From JBCCXL01 sp039191605 (GTDB lineage: Bacteria > Acidobacteriota > Thermoanaerobaculia > Multivoradales > JAHZIX01), in contig JBCCXL010000020.1 in assembly GCA_039191605.1 (NCBI GenBank), forward strand, positions 1 through 64,000: DNA of 64,000 nucleotides, written 5' to 3'. The number at the start of each line of letters is the position of its first letter. The first letter of the stretch is position 1. Position numbers and translations under genes: made by a program. Under the pieces are notes generated by a model. It saw nothing but the letters and a program-made list of their open reading frames with translations, was not told the DNA's origin and did not search any database. Below are positions 18,255 to 27,192 of the stretch, one piece after another.

Positions 18255-18868
18255 GGTGGCGAGGCTCCTATGGATTCCGTAGAGCAGGACGATGGGAGTC
18301 CATCGGGGAGGGCGGGTTCTGCATCAAGGGGCGCAGATAGAGGCACGGAGAGGCATGGTCAAAGGCGTGGACAAGGGCGCCAGCGGCCTCTCTCGAATGG
18401 CGTCGGAGACAGCCTTCAGCATAGCGTACCGAGGACCGCGACAGCGGCCGTGGAGAAGCGCTAGGTTGCGGTTGCTCCGGCCCCTGGGCGGGCGATACGA
18501 TCTAGCCTTCCTGCCCCGGCCAGGCGAGGCGGATCGACGGTAGGGAACCCGGCGGGGAAATCCCCCGGGATCCACCTCGGAAGCCGAGCGAAAAGACCAC
18601 ATCCAGCAGTGCTTCAAGCCTCCCAGAGCAAGCCCGCAGAGGGCTTCCGCCGCCACCCCCGGCGACAGGGGTCAGTCTTTCCTCGCCCGATGTCCCCGCT
18701 GAGACCCTTTCGGGGCTATCTCTTGGCGAAATCAGGGCGAAATCAGGGCGCAACGGAGCCCCTCCACCGCCCCTGACGGCGCAGCAGCCTCCACGCCCCC
18801 CCCTTCCCGCCAGCCTCTGCCCACGCGTCGACCGCAACGACTTCGGCCCCAGCGGCCTCGGAGATCTC
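18255..18868. other. Divergent intergenic region
   Basis: This 614-base spacer separates the minus-strand alpha-2-macroglobulin gene from the plus-strand dehydrogenase fusion. It contains a short direct duplication of gaaatcagggc at about 18726-18750. I find no supported gene, RNA or terminator. Promoters for both neighbours must lie here, but no consensus pair stands out. Confidence 0.4.
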
Positions 18869-21800
18869 ATGGGATCCCAGCCTTCTTCCTCCTCGTCTTC
18901 GTCCCCCACCTCGACCCGCCGGGTCGATCGGCAACGCCAGGAGCTCGCCCTCGAGGTTCGCCACATGGGGCTGCCGGAGCTTCATCAGCGCTTCGTCGAT
19001 GCCGGGGTAGAGCGCGCCTTCTTGGTGCACGAGAACGGGCAGTTCACCCTCTCCCACCACGAGCTGCTGCGCCCGCTGGCGGCTTTCCTGGAGCTCTCGC
19101 TGGATTTCGCCGCCCACGAGGGGGTATTCATCGGTCGCGAGGAGGGGCATCCGGCCCTCTTCTTCGCCTTCGTCCACGACACCCGTCGGGGCCTGAGCCA
19201 GGGCGGGTTGCGCTATCAGACCTACGACAGCGTCGCCGAGGTGCTGGAGGACGGCCTGCGCCTCGCCCAGGGCATGACCCGCAAGAATGCCCTGGCGGGA
19301 CTGTGGTGGGGCGGTGGCAAGGGCATTCTGCCCCTGGGCCCGGATCAGCTCACCCAAGACCTCCGCACCCCGGGGCACCCCCAGCGGCAGGCCCTCTTCG
19401 AGGCCTACGCCCGCTTCGTCGCCAGCCTCAGCGGCGTGTACTACACCGCTGAGGACATCGGCACCAAGACCGTGGACATGGACGCCATGCTGCGCTGGAA
19501 TCGCTTCCAGACCTGCGTCTCGCCTCAGGTCGGCGGCAGCGGCAACCCCTCCCCCGCCACCGCCCGCGGCGTCTTCCGCGCGATGCAGGCGGCGTGGCGC
19601 TACCTCAGCGGCACCGATCGCCTGCGGGGCGTGAAGGTCGCGGTGCAGGGAGCCGGCAACGTCGGCGGCGTGCTCATCGACATGCTGGACGACGCCGGGG
19701 CTCAGATCTGGACCTGCGATCCCGCCGCCGAGGTGCTGGAGGAGGTCCAGACTCGCCGTCCCGCGGTGCAGGTGGTGGGCCTGGACGAGATCTACGACCA
19801 GGACGTCGACGTCTTCGCCCCCTGCGCCATCGGCAACGTGGTGAACGTCAACACCATCCCGCGACTGAAGGTGCGGCTGGTGTGCGGCGCCGCCAACAAC
19901 ATTCTCGGCGAACCCCGGGACGCCGAGCGCCTGCGGGAGCTGGGTATCGCCTTCGTGCCGGACTACCTCTGCAACCGCATGGGGATCACCAACTGCGCCG
20001 ATGAGTGGCAGGGCTATCTCGCCCACGACGTGCACCTCGCCGCCCAGCGGGTGTACCCGGATACCTTGCGAGTGCTCAAGCACGCCAAGAATCTGGCGAT
20101 CACCAGCACCGCCGCGGCGGACGAGCTGGCGGATATCGCCGCCTCCGAGCTCAACCCCATGCTCGGCCACCGCGGCCGCCGCATCATCGATCACCTGATC
20201 GCCTCCGGCTGGCATCAGCAGGGCTCCAGCCCCGCCTCCTCCACCCGTTCCCAAGCCCCCTTCACCCCCGGCCTCGACGAGCCCGAGATCCAGCTGCGCT
20301 GGGAGCGGGAAGGGCGCTTCCGCGGCCGCGGCGCCACCCTGGCGGCAGCCCCGGTGGCGACCTCTTCTCGACCCAGTCTCGAGAGCTTCCTCTCGCCGCT
20401 GCTGATGGACGTCGCCGCCCGCGTACGCTCCGCCGCCGGAGAACCCCCCTGCCGTCGGCTGGTGGGTTCCGATCACGGCGGTCTCGGACTGCAGCTGGCG
20501 GTGGAGCGCTCTCTGCCCTACGAACGAGAAGAGGTGGGCCGCCCGGAGCTGGTGCGCCTCTGCCGCGACCTCCACCACGCCAACGACGCCGCGGTGCGCG
20601 AGCAGATGCGCCGCCTCGGCGTGGGCTTCGACCCTTCCACCTGGCTCGATCCCATGGACGAGGAAGGCACCCGCATCGTGCGGCGCCTCTACTTCGCTCT
20701 GAAGGACGCCGGCCTGCTCTTCCGCGAGCAGCGCCTCGGCTACCGCTGCCCCCACTGCCGCACCGTGCTGGTGGACTCGGACGTCAAGCCGACGGCCATC
20801 GACCTGCGCACCCGCTACACCGTCGCCTTCCCGGTGCTCTCCGGATCGGGGAAGGAGAGCGGCGGGGGACGGATCCTGATTCACACCTTCTATCCAGAGC
20901 TGCTGCTGGGGGCCGCGGCGGTGGCGGTGCGCCCTTCCGGGCCCTTCGCCGAGCTCGTCGGCGGCAAGGTCGCCCACCCCCTCGGCGGAGACGCCCTGCC
21001 GGTGGTGGAGGACACCTCTCGGGATCAGGGGGACGACCGCGACGCTCGACTGCTGGTGCCCGGCTACCGACGCTCCGACGCCTACAAGCTCCGAGACCTG
21101 GGCCTGGAGATCCCCCTCACCGAGCTCTTCCATCGGGGTGAGGTGCTCTTCCCCAAGGTCTTCGCAGACCTCGTGGACGGCGCTCCCTCCCTTCCCCGGG
21201 AGCAGGCCCGGGGGCGAGTGCTGGAAGCCCTCGGCCCCGGAACCCAAATCAGTGAGGGACGCTGGACGCTGGAGGCCCACCGCTGCCGCCGCTGCGAGAC
21301 TCTGGTAGAGCCCAGCGCCTCGGAAGAGCTCTTCCTCGACTTCAGCGCCGGCGTCGAGCCGCTGCGCCAGGCCCTGCTGGCGGGTTCCGTAGAGCTCAAC
21401 AGCGAACGGTGGAAGCAGCTGGCAGAAGAGCAGCTGCGATCCCTCCAGCCCCTGTGTATCTCCCGTCAACAATGGTGGGGGCACGAGCTGCCGGAGGATT
21501 ACCCCGGCCGCGAAGGAGAGATTCTCTCCACCTGGTTCACCCTCATCGCCTGGTCCCTGCGGGCCACCGGCTGGCCCTCGGCCCGCCATCCGTCACCGGT
21601 GGCGGAGGTCTTCGTCGATCCTGAGCTGCTGGTGCGCTGGGTGCTGCCCTCCCAGCTCATCTCCCTCGCCCTCACCGGGCGCCCGGCCTACTCCCGGATC
21701 CACGTTCACGGCATCCTCCACGTGGTGGAGCGACAGCTGGAGGCGCTGCCCGAGGTGCCGGAAGACGCCGACGACGAGGAGCGCTTCCTCTGCCGCTCGG

Positions 21801-22462
21801 CGCTGCGCCCGATGCGCCGCCAGCTGGGCAATGTGGTGGAGCCGGTCACCCTGGTGGATCGCTTCGGCGCCGACCCGCTGCGTCTCGGCTATCTGCTGTG
21901 CCTGAACCCTCGTCGTCCGGAGGTCGTCACTCTCTCCGAGAGCCACCTACGCCGCGCCCGGCGCGCCCTCTCCCGCCTCAGCGGCAAACTGCAAGGGCTG
22001 GCGGCGATGAGCGAGGAGGCCGGCGGCGGCGCCGCGACGACTTCCGAGAACGCGCCCCAAGGCAGCGACCTCGACCGCTGGATCCTGCAGCGAGCCCAGC
22101 GGGCCGCCGAAGGCACCCATGGGCACCTCTTCGCGGGGCGCTATGCCGACGCCGCCGCTCAGCTGCTGGAGCTGGTGGAGGAGATCGCCCGCTACTCCGC
22201 GGAGGTCGCCGACCGACGCCGCGGAAACGAAGACAGCGGGAATAGCGGCGGCGCCGAATCCCCGCTGAGTAGCGTCCCGGCTACCCTCGGTGCCCTGGTC
22301 TCGGTGCTCCATCGAGGCTTCGAGCCCCTCTGCCCCTACCTCACCGACCGCCTGATGGAGTGGGCCCGAGAGCGCGGCTTCGATCACCACGGCGAGGACC
22401 TGCTGCAGCAGGCCTTGGGGTCCCCCCAGGTTCCGGCGCCGGAAGCGCCCACCCCCTCCTGA
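18869..22462 (+). CDS. Leu/Val-type dehydrogenase fused to a degenerate ValRS-like domain
   Basis: One 1197-residue frame joins two enzymes. Residues about 30-450 are a Glu/Leu/Phe/Val dehydrogenase: GMTRKNALAGLWWGGGKGIL (Lys139, Lys151), YYTAEDIGTKTVDMDAM, Rossmann VAVQGAGNVGG (from about 257) and FAPCAIGNVVNVNTI, closest to leucine dehydrogenase. Residues about 468-1180 follow valyl-tRNA synthetase: PEIQLRWEREGRF, GSDHGG (533), CPHC (627-630), an editing-domain relic (HTFYPELLLGAAAVAVRP), CRRC (806-809) and CISRQQWWGHELP (863). The HIGH position reads SRPSLES and KMSKS reads PMRRQ (981-985), so tRNA charging looks lost. ATG 18869 has ggag five bases upstream. A role as an amino acid sensor or regulatory module is inference. 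Confidence 0.92.
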   Translation: MGSQPSSSSSSSPTSTRRVDRQRQELALEVRHMGLPELHQRFVDAGVERAFLVHENGQFTLSHHELLRPLAAFLELSLDFAAHEGVFIGREEGHPALFFAFVHDTRRGLSQGGLRYQTYDSVAEVLEDGLRLAQGMTRKNALAGLWWGGGKGILPLGPDQLTQDLRTPGHPQRQALFEAYARFVASLSGVYYTAEDIGTKTVDMDAMLRWNRFQTCVSPQVGGSGNPSPATARGVFRAMQAAWRYLSGTDRLRGVKVAVQGAGNVGGVLIDMLDDAGAQIWTCDPAAEVLEEVQTRRPAVQVVGLDEIYDQDVDVFAPCAIGNVVNVNTIPRLKVRLVCGAANNILGEPRDAERLRELGIAFVPDYLCNRMGITNCADEWQGYLAHDVHLAAQRVYPDTLRVLKHAKNLAITSTAAADELADIAASELNPMLGHRGRRIIDHLIASGWHQQGSSPASSTRSQAPFTPGLDEPEIQLRWEREGRFRGRGATLAAAPVATSSRPSLESFLSPLLMDVAARVRSAAGEPPCRRLVGSDHGGLGLQLAVERSLPYEREEVGRPELVRLCRDLHHANDAAVREQMRRLGVGFDPSTWLDPMDEEGTRIVRRLYFALKDAGLLFREQRLGYRCPHCRTVLVDSDVKPTAIDLRTRYTVAFPVLSGSGKESGGGRILIHTFYPELLLGAAAVAVRPSGPFAELVGGKVAHPLGGDALPVVEDTSRDQGDDRDARLLVPGYRRSDAYKLRDLGLEIPLTELFHRGEVLFPKVFADLVDGAPSLPREQARGRVLEALGPGTQISEGRWTLEAHRCRRCETLVEPSASEELFLDFSAGVEPLRQALLAGSVELNSERWKQLAEEQLRSLQPLCISRQQWWGHELPEDYPGREGEILSTWFTLIAWSLRATGWPSARHPSPVAEVFVDPELLVRWVLPSQLISLALTGRPAYSRIHVHGILHVVERQLEALPEVPEDADDEERFLCRSALRPMRRQLGNVVEPVTLVDRFGADPLRLGYLLCLNPRRPEVVTLSESHLRRARRALSRLSGKLQGLAAMSEEAGGGAATTSENAPQGSDLDRWILQRAQRAAEGTHGHLFAGRYADAAAQLLELVEEIARYSAEVADRRRGNEDSGNSGGAESPLSSVPATLGALVSVLHRGFEPLCPYLTDRLMEWARERGFDHHGEDLLQQALGSPQVPAPEAPTPS

Positions 22463-22601
22463 GCCAACCTCCGCCACTTCCCCACCGGAAGCGCCGCTCG
22501 TCCTCGCCCGCGCATTCCGGCGCCTCACCCTTGACGCTCCTTCCAGGGTTGGACACGATGGTCTGACCCTCCTCTTCCTTTTTCCCTTGTGTAGGCCCTT
22601 C

Positions 22602-23162
22602 ATGCGGCGAGACGACTCCGAGCTCATCGAGCGCTTCCTCAGCGGCGATCCCAAAACCGTGGAGACGGTGGACGGCTGGATTCGTCAGGCGGCGTGGTCT
22701 TTCCGCACCCGCCTCTTCGAGCATTGGGAAGACGTGCTGCAGGACGCTCATCTGGAGCTCACCCGTCTGCTGCGAACGGAGCAATTTCGAGGCGATTCCT
22801 CCCTCAAGACCTATCTCTGGAGAGTGGTGAACCACGCCTGCCTCGATCGTGTACGCGCCCTCTCCCGACGCTCGATGCAGGGCCTCGACGGCCTCGAGCA
22901 CTTCGCCCCGCTGACCTCCGCCCCATTGCAAGGGGGCAAGCAGGAGCTGCGAGACCTGCTGAGCCGAGTCCTGGAACAGACCTCCAAGGATTGCCAAAGA
23001 TTGTGGAGAATGGTTCTCGATGGCTATAGCTATCGAGAGATGAGCCGGCAAACCGGCGTCGCGGAGGCGACCCTGCGGGTCCGGGTGCTGCGCTGCCGCA
23101 AGCGGGCGACGGAAATCCGCGAGCGAATCCTCCAGGAGAGCGAGAATGGGAGCTCCCCCTGA
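22602..23162 (+). CDS. ECF-type RNA polymerase sigma factor
   Basis: A 186-residue sigma-70 family protein with region 2 (EHWEDVLQDAHLELTRLLRT, then TYLWRVVNHACLDRVRAL, the core-binding and -10 recognition helices) and region 4 (MVLDGYSYREMSRQTGVAEA followed by TLRVRVLRCRKRA, the -35 helix-turn-helix). It directs RNA polymerase to a private promoter set. The ATG at 22602 is preferred to an in-frame TTG at 22587. It lies 139 bases after the dehydrogenase fusion and 269 bases before a zinc-finger anti-sigma gene on the same strand, so sigma and anti-sigma form a pair. Confidence 0.9.
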   Translation: MRRDDSELIERFLSGDPKTVETVDGWIRQAAWSFRTRLFEHWEDVLQDAHLELTRLLRTEQFRGDSSLKTYLWRVVNHACLDRVRALSRRSMQGLDGLEHFAPLTSAPLQGGKQELRDLLSRVLEQTSKDCQRLWRMVLDGYSYREMSRQTGVAEATLRVRVLRCRKRATEIRERILQESENGSSP

Positions 23163-23431
23163 GCGCTCCGGGCCCCAACCCAGCCCTCGGACTCCCGCGA
23201 CCAGAAACCATCGCAGGCCGAATCCTGCATTTCATTGCTCCACTTGTAACGAAAACCGCAAAGCGCCGCCTACACAGAACATAACGAGACGTCGAGAAAG
23301 ACGTTCAAGGAATCATCACCCGTCTCGTCGCCACTGAACCTTTTGAATCAACCCTCGCACTCTCGGCCACCCTTCCCCCTCCGCGCCGGCAGCCTCGCCT
23401 CTGGACGACCGCCGTCCCCCAGCCAGAATCG

Positions 23432-24505
23432 ATGAAGCACGACGAAGTAAAGCTCGATCTCCCCTGGTACCTCACCGGCTCTCTCGAAGAGTCGGAGCGC
23501 CGCAGGGTCGAAGATCATCTCGCCCAAGATCCCGACGTTCGGCAGGAGCTCGAAGAAACTCGATTCGCCGCCGCCGTCTTCGCTTACCACCCCGAGCCTG
23601 AAGCCCTGGTGCAGCTGGTCTTCGGCCCACAGGAGAGCCCCTCCAGCGCCTTGGTGCAACGCCACGTCGACGCCTGCGAGCACTGCCAGGAAGAGATCGA
23701 GCTGCTGCGCCGCAGCCTACGAGATCTCGAGGCGGAGGAAGGCAAAGCTCTGCACCAGCCTCTCAGCACCCTCGGCCCGGTATCCCCTCCTCGCAGGCGC
23801 AGAGCGCGGCGGGAGATGGCCACCACGCCGCGGGATTCCTGGCGCTGGCTCGCTGCCGCCGCAGCGATCATCGCCCTGGTGGCCTCCGCCGGCTGGTTCC
23901 GCAGTGCGCAACGCACCACCGACCTCGCCCAGCGGGCGGTGGCCATGGAGCAGCGCATGGCGGGGCTAGACGCCCGCCACCGCGCCGAGGCGGCACACGG
24001 CAGCGAGCATCAGCAGCAGATGCTGCAGCGCCTTCGACAGACGGAGCGGGACCTGGTGGCCAGCCGCGAGGCCGGCGCCCGCTGGGAGGCCGAGCTGCGG
24101 CTGCTCCAGCAGCGCCAGCTGAGCAGCGCCGGGGCCGTTAGCGTAGAAACCAATACCGCGGTGATCGATCTTTACCCCAGAGATCTCACCCTGCGGGGCG
24201 GCGAGAGCGCCGACCTACCGACGGTGGAGCTGGCCCAGGATGCCCGTTTCCTCACCCTGCTGCTGCTGCCGCCGGGAGCCGGCCCCTACGACCTCGAGGT
24301 GGTGGACGAGGAGAATCGCTCCCTCGCTACCGCCAGCGGTCTGCTGCAGAGCCCCACCGGAGACGCTGCTCTGACCCTCGCCCTCGACCAGCTTGACTCC
24401 GCCCCCAGCGGGCCCCTCACCGTGCGCCTCTATGCTCCCGGCGGCAAGAGCCAGGGTGCCGCGACGGTGGCGGAATATGCCTTTCAGCTGCGCCGCGATA
24501 ACTGA
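23432..24505 (+). CDS. Membrane anti-sigma factor with zinc-binding motif
   Basis: The 357-residue protein starts with an acidic helix, then carries HVDACEHC (His78-x3-Cys82-x2-Cys85), the zinc anti-sigma signature, a basic juxtamembrane run RRRRARR, one membrane segment at about 137-156 (WRWLAAAAAIIALVASAGWF), a periplasmic coiled coil (about 165-235) and a beta-rich C-terminal domain. It should hold the upstream ECF sigma factor at the membrane and release it on an envelope signal sensed outside. No strong ribosome site is visible, and the 269-base gap from the sigma gene is longer than usual for such pairs. Confidence 0.85.
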   Translation: MKHDEVKLDLPWYLTGSLEESERRRVEDHLAQDPDVRQELEETRFAAAVFAYHPEPEALVQLVFGPQESPSSALVQRHVDACEHCQEEIELLRRSLRDLEAEEGKALHQPLSTLGPVSPPRRRRARREMATTPRDSWRWLAAAAAIIALVASAGWFRSAQRTTDLAQRAVAMEQRMAGLDARHRAEAAHGSEHQQQMLQRLRQTERDLVASREAGARWEAELRLLQQRQLSSAGAVSVETNTAVIDLYPRDLTLRGGESADLPTVELAQDARFLTLLLLPPGAGPYDLEVVDEENRSLATASGLLQSPTGDAALTLALDQLDSAPSGPLTVRLYAPGGKSQGAATVAEYAFQLRRDN

Positions 24506-24563
24506 GCTCAGTTAGCTCTGCTGCCAGCAGCGACAAAGCGCAGGGCTTCGCCATGGATTCGCC

Positions 24564-26336
24564 TCAGAAGCGAGGCCGCGTGCCGATGGTCACCGGAGGC
24601 CGGGGCGGCTCATCATCGAAGGGGTTGCCCCGCTCTTCGACCTCATCGGCCCAGGCCATCAGCAGCTCCGTGAGCTCCCGGGCATTGCGACGCTGACGCC
24701 CGGAGGAGAAGGGGTAGCGGGGAGGCTCGACATCCTCCGCCAGCAGCCCTAATAGGGATTTGGCGTCGGGCATCGGCGATCCCACTGAATTGCGGAACTG
24801 GATCAGCGTTTCCGTCAGCCCGGCGAGGGCGGAGCGGTAGCGGGCCCAATGGTGGCCATCCCAGGCCATGCGGTCCGTGTCGCGGTCGCCCCCATAAGGC
24901 CGACCGAAGCGCTCCGCCAGCTGCTTTCCGGCGCTACGTCCCAAGCCGATCAGCTCGTCGATCACCGCTGAGGGCATGTCGAAATTGAAGCCCCCCTGCT
25001 CCGGCTTCAGCCACACCTCGGCATAGCGGTCATTGAAGCCCGGAAAGCGCAGGTAGGCGTGATCGTGCCAATCCTTGGCCGATTTGAAGATCGAGCGCGC
25101 AAAGCCAAAGAGATCCGCCGCCGCGGATTCACCGCGGGCAAAGCGGTTCCACAGGTCCAGCACCGCGTCCTGAGGCCGCTGGGGGAGCCACACCGACTCT
25201 CCGGAGTCCCGCAGACTCTTGCGCCCCGGCCCCGCTTCCCCCTCAGGGATATATTGCAGATTGATGCCCAGAGTTGGCCACGCGGGGTACAGGGCGTCGA
25301 AGCGGTGGATGGGGAAATTGCTGGTGATGCCGCCATCACTGCACCACACCCTCTCGAGCTCCGGCTCGTCGAGATGGTAATTCTTCGCCCACAGGGGCAC
25401 CGCCGAGAAAAGCCCCGGAAAGCTCAGAGAGAGGCGCGCCGCAACGATCACCGGCAGGCCCGTGGTCGGCAGCGGCAGCTTCCCGCTGCCCTCGAAGGTC
25501 TTCGAGCGGAGCCCCTGCGACTCCGTCACGAGAGCATCGACGATGCGCCGGGGAAAAAGACGGCGCCATTCCTCGGGATCGAAGCCGAAGATGGTGGTTT
25601 CGAGGGGAAATTCCAGCGGCCGGCCGAAGGTCAGGCTAGTGCTGACACAGCGCAGGTCGATGGAGCGCCGCCAATCGCAGTGGATCCAGCGCTCCAGCTG
25701 CGCGGGACGAGGGGCGTTGTGGAGATCCCGAAAGGTCAGCGGCGGATCCTTCGCCGGATCCCGCCCGGCGAGGCGGTCGATGCGCTCCGCCAGCCATTGG
25801 GTCAGGGGCTCGGACTCTCCCGGATTGTCATTGGCCATCCCGGAACAAAGACCAAAGCCGTTGTCGCGGATCTGCTTCAGCACCCCCTTACGGCCCAGGA
25901 AGAGCCGTCCACCGGTCCACCCACGACGCACACCGTGCCACTGCCGGGACCACCAGCCGGAGTCCTTGCCGGGCTTCTCCTGAAGCTGAAAGAGCCGATC
26001 GTAGATCTTGCGAGTGGAGGCATCGGGGCGAAAGAGCTGGCGAAGAGTGTCCCCGGAGGCGAAGGCTTGAGCCAGCTCCTCGAGCTCTTCGAAGCTCTGC
26101 AGCGAACCACCCTCGCGGCGACGGCGAAACTCCGCCGCGGCGGCCAGGGTAGCGGCGATCGCCCCGGCAGAGGTGCCGCCGATCCCCACCAGGTGGAACT
26201 TCTTGGCGATCTCGTGAACCGCCGAAGGGTAGACGACGCCGCTGGTCACGCCCCCCTTGAGCACCAGATCGCAGCAGCGCTGGATCTCTTCCGGCGCGCT
26301 CTGCGCCTCCGGACCATCTACAACCTCTTCGCTCAT
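24564..26336 (-). CDS. Patatin-like phospholipase (large)
   Basis: The 590-residue protein has a patatin catalytic domain: LVLKGGVTSGVVYPSAV (oxyanion loop), GIGGTSAGAIAA with nucleophile Ser56 in GxSxG, and WCSDGGITSNFPIHRFD with the dyad Asp334. Long insertions between these motifs (for example the region around TFRDLHNAPRPAQLERWIHC) make it much longer than minimal patatins. The ATG at 26336 follows aggag at ten bases; an in-frame upstream ATG at 26570 is rejected because the added 78 residues have no family match. The expected activity is acyl hydrolysis of lipids. It converges on the anti-sigma gene. Confidence 0.9.
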   Translation of the reverse strand: MSEEVVDGPEAQSAPEEIQRCCDLVLKGGVTSGVVYPSAVHEIAKKFHLVGIGGTSAGAIAATLAAAAEFRRRREGGSLQSFEELEELAQAFASGDTLRQLFRPDASTRKIYDRLFQLQEKPGKDSGWWSRQWHGVRRGWTGGRLFLGRKGVLKQIRDNGFGLCSGMANDNPGESEPLTQWLAERIDRLAGRDPAKDPPLTFRDLHNAPRPAQLERWIHCDWRRSIDLRCVSTSLTFGRPLEFPLETTIFGFDPEEWRRLFPRRIVDALVTESQGLRSKTFEGSGKLPLPTTGLPVIVAARLSLSFPGLFSAVPLWAKNYHLDEPELERVWCSDGGITSNFPIHRFDALYPAWPTLGINLQYIPEGEAGPGRKSLRDSGESVWLPQRPQDAVLDLWNRFARGESAAADLFGFARSIFKSAKDWHDHAYLRFPGFNDRYAEVWLKPEQGGFNFDMPSAVIDELIGLGRSAGKQLAERFGRPYGGDRDTDRMAWDGHHWARYRSALAGLTETLIQFRNSVGSPMPDAKSLLGLLAEDVEPPRYPFSSGRQRRNARELTELLMAWADEVEERGNPFDDEPPRPPVTIGTRPRF

Positions 26337-26506
26337 ACCGTCTTTCTCCTCTTTGCGTCGATGCTTACACACTAGACCAGACGGACCAATGCTCTCTCTA
26401 TCCGTTCGACGCCCTGGCCCTTGAACGCTCGAGTCTGCGGGGCTGACCTGCGGGACGTAGCTCAACGAGCTCCCCCGGCAGAAGAGGAGCAGGAAGAAGA
26501 GCGCTG

Positions 26507-26536
26507 TTGACACGGTGCGACAAGAACCCATAGATT
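26507..26536 (+). promoter_or_regulatory. Candidate sigma-70 promoter for the bactofilin gene
   Basis: A perfect TTGACA at 26507-26512 is followed after 18 bases by TAGATT (26531-26536), four of six to consensus. A transcript from here would have a leader of nearly 190 bases before the GTG at 26730. This lies in a 393-base spacer (26337-26729) between the divergent patatin and bactofilin genes, where I see no other gene. Confidence 0.4.
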
Positions 26537-26729
26537 GCCGTCGATATTTTTGTCGCCCCCGCGGCTCCACCCTCCCCCCGGCCCCAATCCACCCCCTTCC
26601 TCACTTCTCCTACCCATCTCGAGCCCCCAGACTCGCCGCGCCGTTTCCGGCTTCCCCGCTCGAAGCGACCCGCCAGCGGCTCGATTTACGATCCCCCCAA
26701 CGCGCTGCCAACGCAGGAGCCTCCCCACC

Positions 26730-27176
26730 GTGTGGAAAAAGAACCAGCCGAGCTCACCCTCCTCTTCGACCCCCGCCACCAGCGGCGGAGCCGCTAAACC
26801 GCAACAGCCCAGCGCCGGCGCCGCCCAGCGCCGCGCTCCCGCCGGCGGCGGCAAGCCCACCTATATCGCTCCCCAGCTGGTGGTCGAAGGCACCGTCTCC
26901 GGCAAGGAGGATCTGGTGGTAGAAGGTACCGTAAAGGGCGAGATCCGCCTTCCCGGACAGCAGGTCACGGTGGGCGGAGGCGGCCGGGTGGAGGCCAACA
27001 TCCACGCTCGCTCCATCGTCGTGGAAGGCGCCGTGAAGGGCAATCTCAAGGGCGAGGAAAGCCTCATCCTGAGAGCCTCCGGTAAGGTGGAGGGCAACCT
27101 TTCCGCCCCCACCGTGAACCTCGAGAACGGCGCTCAATTCCAGGGCTCCATCGACATGGGCCAGAAACAGGGCTAA
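26730..27176 (+). CDS. Bactofilin
   Basis: A 148-residue cytoskeletal protein of the bactofilin (DUF583) family. A disordered Ser/Pro/Ala-rich tail (residues 1-45) is followed by a right-handed beta-helix built from short repeats such as LVVEGTVSGKEDLVVEGTVK, GGRVEANIHARSIVVEGAVK and ASGKVEGNLSAPTVNLENG. Bactofilins polymerise without nucleotide and scaffold cell-wall or polarity proteins. The start is GTG at 26730 (reading WKKNQP next) with aggag about ten bases upstream; frames extending to 26535 lack family support. The methyltransferase-like gene follows 16 bases later, probably in one transcript. Confidence 0.93.
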   Translation: MWKKNQPSSPSSSTPATSGGAAKPQQPSAGAAQRRAPAGGGKPTYIAPQLVVEGTVSGKEDLVVEGTVKGEIRLPGQQVTVGGGGRVEANIHARSIVVEGAVKGNLKGEESLILRASGKVEGNLSAPTVNLENGAQFQGSIDMGQKQG

Positions 27177-27192
27177 GCCCAGGACCTCGAAT

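Noticed and set aside
18743..21589. 948-codon minus-strand frame opposite the dehydrogenase fusion
   Set aside because: No recognisable motif, while the plus strand shows two consecutive known folds.
26337..26570. 78-residue extension of the larger patatin
   Set aside because: The internal ATG at 26336 has a proper ribosome site and starts right before the conserved domain.
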